The position numbers were made by a program, and so were the translations under genes. Below the pieces are notes generated by a model. That model was not told the origin of the DNA. It did not search any database and worked only from the letters and a program-made list of their open reading frames with translations. This document shows, piece after piece, positions 27,940-33,920 of a stretch of 33,920 nt of DNA; position 1 is the stretch's first letter, and each line of letters opens with the position of its first letter. This DNA is from Limisphaerales bacterium (GTDB lineage: Bacteria > Verrucomicrobiota > Verrucomicrobiia > Limisphaerales > UBA11358), in contig PLAY01000062.1 in assembly GCA_003134375.1 (NCBI GenBank), forward strand, positions 149 through 34,068, in the 5' to 3' direction.

Positions 27940-28817
27940 CCCCCATGTTTATCCATCCAATGTTCGCCGCCAACGCGGCGGTGTATGCCATCCAGAATGC
28001 CACCACCGAAGGCAAGATCACGGTCCTCGTGCTGCTGATACTGTCGCTGTTCAGTTGGACCATCATCATCACCAAGTTCCGCCAGTTGATGATTGCGCGG
28101 AAGGCGACCAAAAAATTCTTTGCCGCCTATAACTCCACGCGCGACCCGCTGGATATCCAGCGCAAGGGCGAGGAATTCGACGGCGCGCCCGCCTACCAGC
28201 TTTACATCCGTGGCGCGGACGAACTGGCGTATCAATTGAAAAACAACCCGGTGCAGGTACAAGCCATCGCCAGGTTGATTCCCCCAAACGGCGGGGAACA
28301 TACCAACACCGATTACCTTGCCCGGTCCGCCGAGACCAAGGTCAGCATGGCCTCGTTTGAGGCGGTGAAAGTGATCCTGGAGGAGGCCTCCGGCGGAGAG
28401 GCGATGGCGTTGGAGAAAGGGATGATTGTATTGTCCACGGCGGTGGCGGGCGGGCCGTTCATCGGATTGTTGGGCACGGTCTGGGGCGTCATGTCCACCT
28501 TCGCGGGCATTGCCGAAAGCCGGGCGGCCACCCTGACGGCCATGGCGCCCGGTGTGGCGGCGGCATTGGTGGCCACGGTCACCGGCTTGCTCGTCGCGAT
28601 TCCCGCCATGTTCGCCTACAACTTCATGGTGACCACCATCCGCGCCATTACGCAGGAACTTGACGGATTCGCCAGCCGTTACGCCAACCAGATTGAGCAC
28701 GTCTATGTGGACCACCGTCCCTTGGCCGAGGAAATCCGAAATGCCAACGAAGTGCTGGCCGACCGGATCGTCGGCGCATTGAAGAGCGAGGAACCCCCCG
28801 CGCTGGTTGAACGATGA
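27936..28817 (+). CDS. exbB: MotA/TolQ/ExbB proton channel protein
   Basis: VLLILSLFSWTIIITKFRQL; AVAGGPFIGLLGTVWGVMSTFAGIA; VAAALVATVTGLLVAIPAMFAYN. ATGA overlap with TpsA-like ORF. Confidence 0.92.
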   Translation: MTPMFIHPMFAANAAVYAIQNATTEGKITVLVLLILSLFSWTIIITKFRQLMIARKATKKFFAAYNSTRDPLDIQRKGEEFDGAPAYQLYIRGADELAYQLKNNPVQVQAIARLIPPNGGEHTNTDYLARSAETKVSMASFEAVKVILEEASGGEAMALEKGMIVLSTAVAGGPFIGLLGTVWGVMSTFAGIAESRAATLTAMAPGVAAALVATVTGLLVAIPAMFAYNFMVTTIRAITQELDGFASRYANQIEHVYVDHRPLAEEIRNANEVLADRIVGALKSEEPPALVER

Positions 28818-29227
28818 AAAAGTGTTCGAAAACAGCACATCATTCACTGACGGAGTTGAACATCACTCCGCTGCTGGATCTGGCGTTCGTGCTGCTGGTG
28901 ATCTTCATCATCACCACCATCCCGCCGGTGAATGACCTGGATTTGAAGTTGCCCGCCGCCGCCAAGCGGTTGAAAGACCCGCCGCGCAAGGCCAATTACA
29001 TTACGGTGCAAGCCGACGGTGTGATGTATCTGAACAAAAGGCAGATGGACGTAACCGAGATGTTGCAGACCCTGATTGGTCTGCGCATGGATGATCCGGA
29101 CTTGAACGTGATCGTGCGCGGCGACAGCCAGACCAAGTATAAACAGATCCGCGCCGTGTTGGAGGTCTGCCAGCAGGCGAACATTCCAAAGGTGGACCTA
29201 GCCACCGAGGCGGCCAACCAGAAATAG
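28814..29227 (+). CDS. exbD: ExbD/TolR biopolymer transport protein (copy 1)
   Basis: LTELNITPLLDLAFVLLVIFIITT; ATGA overlap with exbB. Confidence 0.92.
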   Translation: MKKCSKTAHHSLTELNITPLLDLAFVLLVIFIITTIPPVNDLDLKLPAAAKRLKDPPRKANYITVQADGVMYLNKRQMDVTEMLQTLIGLRMDDPDLNVIVRGDSQTKYKQIRAVLEVCQQANIPKVDLATEAANQK

Positions 29228-29230
29228 ACC

Positions 29231-29902
29231 ATGCTGCCGCAAAGCCAGACGCGCAAAAAACGCAACTCGTCGAAGGTGAACCTGCTCATCTCGTTCATCT
29301 TTCACACCCTCATCGTGTTGGTGCTGTTTTATTTTGCGGCGCGGCAGGGGTTGCTGGGCAAACAGATGAAAAAAATCGCGGTCGAGATGGTGAAGGAGAA
29401 GCCGCCGGAGAAACCCAAGGAACCGGAAAAACCGAAGGTCGAGTCGCCGAAAGTGGAAACGCCCAAGGTGGTGGAAAAACCCAAGGAGGTGGAGGAAGCC
29501 AGGGCCGCACCGCCACCGGCGGCGGAACTGCCAACCGTGGTGCCACCGGCGGCGGAACTGCCGTCGTTTGAGTTCGAGGGTGGCAAGGCGGTCGAGACCA
29601 GCTCCGATGCGGTGCAGATTTACAAGGGGTACCTGGAATACGCGTTGCGGTCGAAATGGAACCGGCCGGACAACCTCGCGGATGACAATTATGTGGCCGA
29701 GGTGGAAGTGGCGGTCAACCGCGCGGGCGATGTCAGCGACCCGGTCTGGAGAAAAGGCTCCGGCGACCCGAAATGGGACGAGTCCGTGAGAAAGGTTTTC
29801 GCCGCCGTCAGCCGCCTTGACCATTCGCCGCCGACGAATTTCCCGCCGCGCGTGATCATCCGGTTTGACGTGCAGGGGGAAACCGAACCGATGTTGCAAT
29901 GA
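29231..29902 (+). CDS. TonB/TolA-like energy transducer
   Basis: N-terminal TM, Pro/Glu/Lys-rich linker KPPEKPKEPEKPKVESPKVETPKVVEKPKEVEEA, C-terminal YLEYALRSKWNRP...EVEVAVNRAGDVSDPVWRKGSGDPKWDESVRKVF. Confidence 0.85.
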   Translation: MLPQSQTRKKRNSSKVNLLISFIFHTLIVLVLFYFAARQGLLGKQMKKIAVEMVKEKPPEKPKEPEKPKVESPKVETPKVVEKPKEVEEARAAPPPAAELPTVVPPAAELPSFEFEGGKAVETSSDAVQIYKGYLEYALRSKWNRPDNLADDNYVAEVEVAVNRAGDVSDPVWRKGSGDPKWDESVRKVFAAVSRLDHSPPTNFPPRVIIRFDVQGETEPMLQ

Positions 29903-30309
29903 AAAAGACCTCCAGTTCCCATCACAGTACCCTGAACGAACTGAACATCACGCCGTTGCTGGACTTGGTGTTCGTGCTTCTGGTCATCTTCATCATCACG
30001 ACGCCGCAGATGATGAACAATCTGGAGATGACGCTGCCCTCCGGCAAACCGCCGCCCAAGACTGACAAGAAACCGAAGATCAACCATATCGTGGTGGATG
30101 CGAAGGGACAGACGTATTTGAACGATACCCCGGTCACTATCCCCGTGCTGAAAACTGACTTGCAACAGATGAAGGCCGAGGACCCGGGAGTAAGCGTGGT
30201 GGTGAAGGGCTCGGACGATGTGGATTACCAGAACATGATCAACGTGCTGGACGTGCTCCAGCAACTCGACATCACCAAAGTGGGCCTAGCCACCGAAACG
30301 ACACCTTAA
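29899..30309 (+). CDS. exbD: ExbD/TolR biopolymer transport protein (copy 2)
   Basis: STLNELNITPLLDLVFVLLVIFIITTPQMMNNLEMTLP; ATGA overlap with the TonB-like gene. Confidence 0.92.
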   Translation: MKKTSSSHHSTLNELNITPLLDLVFVLLVIFIITTPQMMNNLEMTLPSGKPPPKTDKKPKINHIVVDAKGQTYLNDTPVTIPVLKTDLQQMKAEDPGVSVVVKGSDDVDYQNMINVLDVLQQLDITKVGLATETTP

Positions 30310-30424
30310 GCTGGTTGAAAAACAGAATCACCCGCTGCGAATGCACTGCCGGCGGTTGGGTCGGCTGAGCGGAATGTTGCCGGAGAATATGAAGCGATGA
30401 GGTTTAGCAAAAAATCAACTTGTT

Positions 30425-30700
30425 TCACTCCGCATGGATCATCTTTTGAATGGATGGCCTGAATTTTATGGCTTCGGTCGGTGGTCGGCGTGCGGGGGGA
30501 AGTGGAGCGGAGGCGGAGAGCCTCTTACCTTGTTGGCGGCCTTCGATCATGTAACGGTGAAATTGCACGTTCTCTGCCATGAACTTGCGATGTTTCTTTA
30601 ATCTGTCGCCCTTGTATTTGCCGCCGGCTGTGTATCGAAGAAACAAGTCGAGTGACACGGGGAATTTTAATATCTCTGGAATTTTCGGCGCGGTTTTCAT
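30425..30700 (-). CDS. Small hypothetical protein coupled to the integrase remnant
   Basis: 91-aa ORF whose ATG overlaps the stop of the integrase C-terminal remnant (AAAATGAAAACC). Confidence 0.4.
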   Translation of the reverse strand: MKTAPKIPEILKFPVSLDLFLRYTAGGKYKGDRLKKHRKFMAENVQFHRYMIEGRQQGKRLSASAPLPPARRPPTEAIKFRPSIQKMIHAE

Positions 30701-30835
30701 TTTGAATTGAGCGCGGGGATTTTCTCCACGGCGGCGCGGAGTTCTTCAAGTTCGTGGTGAATGTAGCTGCGATGGACGGCTTCGGTTTTGTGGCCGGTGA
30801 GTTTTATCCGCAATTCGGGCACGGCAATCAGCGTG
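30698..30835 (-). pseudogene. Degenerate tyrosine recombinase C-terminus
   Basis: Reverse frame reads ELRIKLTGHKTEAVHRSYIHHELEELRAAVEKIPALNSK-stop, matching ELRMKLTGHKTEGEHQKYTHHEMDNLRAAVKKIPSLG of 31770-32900. Confidence 0.85.
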
Positions 30836-30933
30836 TCTTTGCATTTGTGCGCCATGATTCATGCCATTGCCGGTTGCAACGCGGCCAGCGGTTCAACGTC
30901 GCGTTCAATGGTTCGCGCCTTTTCGTGACGCGC

Positions 30934-31206
30934 CTAGCGCAAATCGTAATCAGCCTGCAAGCCCGTCCACAGTTCCGCACTGGTGCCATAATACCGCGCC
31001 AGCCGCAAGGCGGTGTCCGCCGTGATGCCGCGCTTTTCCATGACGATTTCATTGATTCGGCGCGGCGGGACATTCAATGCCCGCGCCAGCGCGTTTTGCG
31101 AAAGGTCGCGCGGCTTCATAAATTCTTCGCGGAGAATTTCCCCCGGATGAATCGGCGGCAGTTTTTTGACACCGGCCTTCACGCTTTCACAAGTGTCTTG
31201 GTGCAA
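30934..31206 (-). CDS. higA: HigA-type (XRE) addiction module antidote
   Basis: LPPIHPGEILREEFMKPRDLSQNALARALNVPPRRINEIVMEKRGITADTALRLARYYGTSAELWTGLQADYDLR. Confidence 0.9.
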   Translation of the reverse strand: MHQDTCESVKAGVKKLPPIHPGEILREEFMKPRDLSQNALARALNVPPRRINEIVMEKRGITADTALRLARYYGTSAELWTGLQADYDLR

Positions 31207-31526
31207 TAGCTGTTAAGGCTTTCCCCGGCGGCAAGGGCTTTGGCGGCAAGGCGGCGGTGCAAGGCTGGTTCCACGCGTAACACAAACTTGCCGCTGAATT
31301 TTTTCGCGGCCAGCGGTTCGGGCAGGGCGTGGCCGTCGCCTTCCAAAACTTCGATCCATTCTTCCACGATCTGACACAATTCGGCATAGACTCTGGCTTC
31401 GTCCTTGCCGTGACAGCATGGTCCAATCAGCGGCGGCGCGCTGCCGACAAAACAGCCGTCTTCACCGCTCCATTCCACGATTTTCATGTAACGGGCGGAC
31501 TTGGCTTTCAATTCGTTGTTTTTCAT
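31179..31526 (-). CDS. hicB: HicB-family antitoxin
   Basis: YMKIVEWSGEDGCFVGSAPPLIG...EEWIEVLEGDGHALPEP...GKFVLRVEPALHRRLAAKALAAGESLNSYCTKTL. Confidence 0.88.
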   Translation of the reverse strand: MKNNELKAKSARYMKIVEWSGEDGCFVGSAPPLIGPCCHGKDEARVYAELCQIVEEWIEVLEGDGHALPEPLAAKKFSGKFVLRVEPALHRRLAAKALAAGESLNSYCTKTLVKA

Positions 31527-31717
31527 TTTTGGCTTTCCTCAATCTGCCGCCGCACTTGCCGTTCCTGATAGGGCTGGGCATCGTAACCGGGCTGTCCGCT
31601 AATGGTGACACGCGCCCCGGTCGGATGAATGTAGTTCCGATGGCTGCCCTTGCCACCCCGGTTCACAAAACCGGCTTTTTCCAAGTCGGCAATCAGTTGT
31701 CGCACTTTGCGCGGCAT
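31523..31717 (-). CDS. hicA: HicA-type mRNA interferase toxin
   Basis: KVRQLIADLEKAGFVNRGGKGSHRNYIHPTGARVTISGQPG; overlaps hicB by ATGA. Confidence 0.88.
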   Translation of the reverse strand: MPRKVRQLIADLEKAGFVNRGGKGSHRNYIHPTGARVTISGQPGYDAQPYQERQVRRQIEESQK

Positions 31718-31769
31718 TTCAGTATCAAGATGGTATCACAGAGGTTTGCCGTTGTCAATTACGTTCAAA

Positions 31770-32900
31770 TCAGCCAAGCGACGGGATTTTTTTGACGGCG
31801 GCGCGGAGATTGTCCATTTCGTGGTGCGTGTATTTTTGATGTTCGCCTTCCGTCTTGTGGCCGGTAAGTTTCATCCGCAATTCAGACGATACGTTTTGAT
31901 TGGCCAGCGCGGATGTGAAGCTGTGGCGCAAGGCGTGGAATGTGCGCTTGGAAATCATCCGTTTCCCCGCACCCTTCACCGTCTGCAAATCCAAGCCCGT
32001 CTTCCGCGCGATGCGTTTGAAGCCTTCGGAAAGCCCATGCCGTCCGCCGGGCCGCAAATTCGCCATGTGCGGCAGGATGAACACTTCCGCCTTGTCTGTC
32101 CCCGCCAGCTTGTTCAATCGCGCCAGCAAGTCGGGGTGAAGTGGAATGGTCACTTTCGCGCCGGTCTTGGTTTGCGTGTAAGTCAGCGTTCCTTCGCCCA
32201 AGTCCACGCCTTTCCATTGCATCCGGCAGCAATCGCCCAGCCGCGCCCCGGTGAAATAAGCGAACAGGATAAGCAGCTTCCATTCGCCGTCCGCCGTGTC
32301 CACCATCATCTTCACTTCCGCCGGCGTGAACGTGCCGCGTTCCACGCTTTCGCCTTCCGGCAGTTCCACGGCTTCGGCGGGATTGGAAGGAATCAAACCT
32401 TGGCGCCGGGCCGCGTTCAACGCCGTGCGAATAACTTTCCCGTCCAAGCCGACGGTTACGGGCGCAAGCCCCAAGCCCATGCGATGACTTAAAAAACGTT
32501 CCACGTCCGCCGCTGTAAGGCTGGTAAGGGGCTTGGCGGCGCGGTTGCCCAGCGTTTTCAGAAATTCAGCCACGGCCCCACCGTAGCGATCCCCCGTGGC
32601 TTTGGCCTTCCGCGCCCGTTTGCTGGCAAGCCAAGTGTCGAAATACGATTTGATGGACACGCTTTGCAGGGTTTCGCCCATGTCCGCCCGCTTCATTATG
32701 TCCTTCAGGACTTCGCGGGCTTGGGCTTCCACCAGTTCCCCGCGCCGGGCGAGTTTGGAAGCCCGCTCGTATTCCATTGCCACGGCCAAAGCGGATTGGC
32801 GGTCTTGCTGTTTGGTGCTGCGGAGAATCCGGCGGCCATCCGGCCCAAAATAAGCCGCGTGCCAGTATTGAGAATCAGGACGACGATGTATGCTTGCCAT
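31770..32900 (-). CDS. Tyrosine recombinase/phage-type integrase
   Basis: FAYFTGARLGDCCRMQWKGVDL (catalytic Arg), HALRHSFTSAL, LTGHKTEGEHQKYTHH (catalytic Tyr). Start placed at MASIHRRPDSQYWHAAYFGPDG (32900). Confidence 0.93.
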   Translation of the reverse strand: MASIHRRPDSQYWHAAYFGPDGRRILRSTKQQDRQSALAVAMEYERASKLARRGELVEAQAREVLKDIMKRADMGETLQSVSIKSYFDTWLASKRARKAKATGDRYGGAVAEFLKTLGNRAAKPLTSLTAADVERFLSHRMGLGLAPVTVGLDGKVIRTALNAARRQGLIPSNPAEAVELPEGESVERGTFTPAEVKMMVDTADGEWKLLILFAYFTGARLGDCCRMQWKGVDLGEGTLTYTQTKTGAKVTIPLHPDLLARLNKLAGTDKAEVFILPHMANLRPGGRHGLSEGFKRIARKTGLDLQTVKGAGKRMISKRTFHALRHSFTSALANQNVSSELRMKLTGHKTEGEHQKYTHHEMDNLRAAVKKIPSLG

Positions 32901-32915
32901 AGTGCTGCTAATTAT

Positions 32916-32936
32916 ACTGCTAACGTCCACCTATGT
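32916..32936 (+). repeat. Candidate integrase arm-binding site, right end
   Basis: actgctaacgtccacctatgt, near-identical to 6530-6552. Confidence 0.55.
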
Positions 32937-32998
32937 CAATAGCATTTCACCCTGTCTTTATTGCTTTATTTCGCTATAGTTAGCATTGCGGAAACGAA

Positions 32999-33028
32999 AC
33001 GTGGGTTCGATTCCCATCGCCCGCTCCA
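32999..33028 (+). repeat. Right att direct repeat (tRNA-Gly 3' end fragment)
   Basis: acgtgggttcgattcccatcgcccgctcca, exact copy of 6425-6454 without the 5' part of a tRNA. Confidence 0.9.
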
Positions 33029-33066
33029 TGCTCTAAGAAAGCGGGCGTTTCAGCCTTCAACCTTTT

Positions 33067-33579
33067 TTACGTCGGCGTGGCCATCCGGAGGAGCAATTCG
33101 TTCAGTTCCTGCATATGCGGCGGTTTGTTGACCACGACATCCACTCCCGGAGTGGTATCTCCGTCATCCCTAATAATCGCGCCCCAGCCGGTCAACATAA
33201 TGATCGGCGTGTTTGGGGATTCAGCCTTGATCGTCCGGGCCACTTGGCGGCCATCAATATCCGGCATGCGCATGTCGGTTACGACCACTTCGTAAGGCTG
33301 GTTTTTCAGCGTGGCGGTGCGGAACATTTCTATCCCTTCTTTTCCGCCAGAGGCCACCATCACCCGATGACCGAGGTGCGTGAGACAATCATTCAGGAGT
33401 TCCCCGACCTGCGGGTCGTCATCAATGCAAAGGATGTATAGGGAGCGTTTCGGCTTGGTTTGACCAATGTCCCCGCCCGCCTGATTGACGGTTTGCAGAT
33501 GATGCCGGGAAACCTCCGGCACATCCGGCGGCGTATTAAGCGGCAGATCCGAATCGGCAACTATGGAAGACCCGTTCAT
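33067..33579 (-). CDS. Response regulator receiver protein
   Basis: LYILCIDDDPQVGELLNDCLTHLGHRVMVASGGKEGIEMF...YEVVVTDMRMPDIDGRQVARTIKAESPNTPIIMLTGWG. Confidence 0.92.
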   Translation of the reverse strand: MNGSSIVADSDLPLNTPPDVPEVSRHHLQTVNQAGGDIGQTKPKRSLYILCIDDDPQVGELLNDCLTHLGHRVMVASGGKEGIEMFRTATLKNQPYEVVVTDMRMPDIDGRQVARTIKAESPNTPIIMLTGWGAIIRDDGDTTPGVDVVVNKPPHMQELNELLLRMATPT

Positions 33580-33605
33580 TTTAGAACCGGTTTGTCGATT
33601 CGTGA

Positions 33606-33920
33606 TTACGGTGCTTGTGCGGGGGCAAAACCGCGATAAAAACGGCTTGGATTACCCGATGCATTTGTGTCAACGAACGTGAAAAGCCCGTTGGCATCGG
33701 TCCGATTCGTACTAATGGCCATCCAGTTATGCATGTTGAATGAAGCCTCGAGCACGTAAGTCTGGTCGGGACTGCCGGACAGTGTAATGGCCGGACCATT
33801 CGACGTGGCGGCGATTGAAACGGTGCTGGCGTCGGGAATGTTCACCGGGAGGGGGTTGGGGACGTTGCCTGAGAAATTGAAGTTGACGGGAAAGTCGGCG
33901 CCGGAACCCACCATGGTGAC
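33606..33920 (-). CDS. C-terminal end of a larger secreted-type protein, truncated by the window edge
   Basis: TYVLEASFNMHNWMAISTNRTDANGLFTFVDTNASGNPSRFYRGFAPAQAP; frame open to the right edge. Confidence 0.55.
   Translation of the reverse strand, partial: VTMVGSGADFPVNFNFSGNVPNPLPVNIPDASTVSIAATSNGPAITLSGSPDQTYVLEASFNMHNWMAISTNRTDANGLFTFVDTNASGNPSRFYRGFAPAQAP

Larger units (their letters stand above)
6425..33028. mobile_element. Putative integrative genomic island inserted at the 3' end of tRNA-Gly
   Basis: Exact 30-bp direct repeat of the tRNA 3' end at both boundaries; tyrosine recombinase next to the right boundary; excisionase-like protein near the left; cargo genes between. Confidence 0.85.

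Noticed and set aside
27564-28847. 427-aa minus-strand ORF
   Set aside because: Opposite the TpsA C-terminus and exbB, whose motifs are clear; His/Gly/Arg-rich shadow ORF.
32999-33028. Second tRNA-Gly gene
   Set aside because: Only the T-arm and acceptor 3' half are present; it is an att duplication, not a tRNA.

Overview
The window looks like a Verrucomicrobia-type chromosome (inferred from PEP-CTERM, repeat families and gene types) carrying a genomic island. Left flank (1-6454) is core genome on the minus strand: trpC (runs off the left edge), prfB with a canonical +1 programmed frameshift, a prepilin-like protein, an FHA protein, carA, pyrC, then a plus-strand tRNA-Gly(TCC). The last 30 nt of that tRNA (acgtgggttcgattcccatcgcccgctcca) recur exactly at 32999-33028, beside a tyrosine recombinase gene. 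This defines a putative integrated element of about 26.6 kb (6425-33028). Its cargo includes exported/PEP-CTERM paralogs, a PstS-like exported protein, a Ser/Thr kinase, CHAD and SixA proteins, a lipoprotein, a hicA-hicB-higA cluster with an integrase remnant, and a large secretion locus. That locus has an AraC-type regulator fused in one ORF to a TpsB/ShlB-like outer-membrane transporter, followed by a TpsA-like giant exoprotein and tightly overlapping exbB-exbD-tonB-exbD genes. The most notable findings are the AraC-TpsB fusion, the coupling of two-partner secretion to ExbBD/TonB, a symmetric attP arm-site architecture, two copies of a conserved motif plus hairpin (candidate ncRNA family), and a palindromic repeat read in frame inside trpC. 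All family assignments come from reading the sequence; no database search was run.
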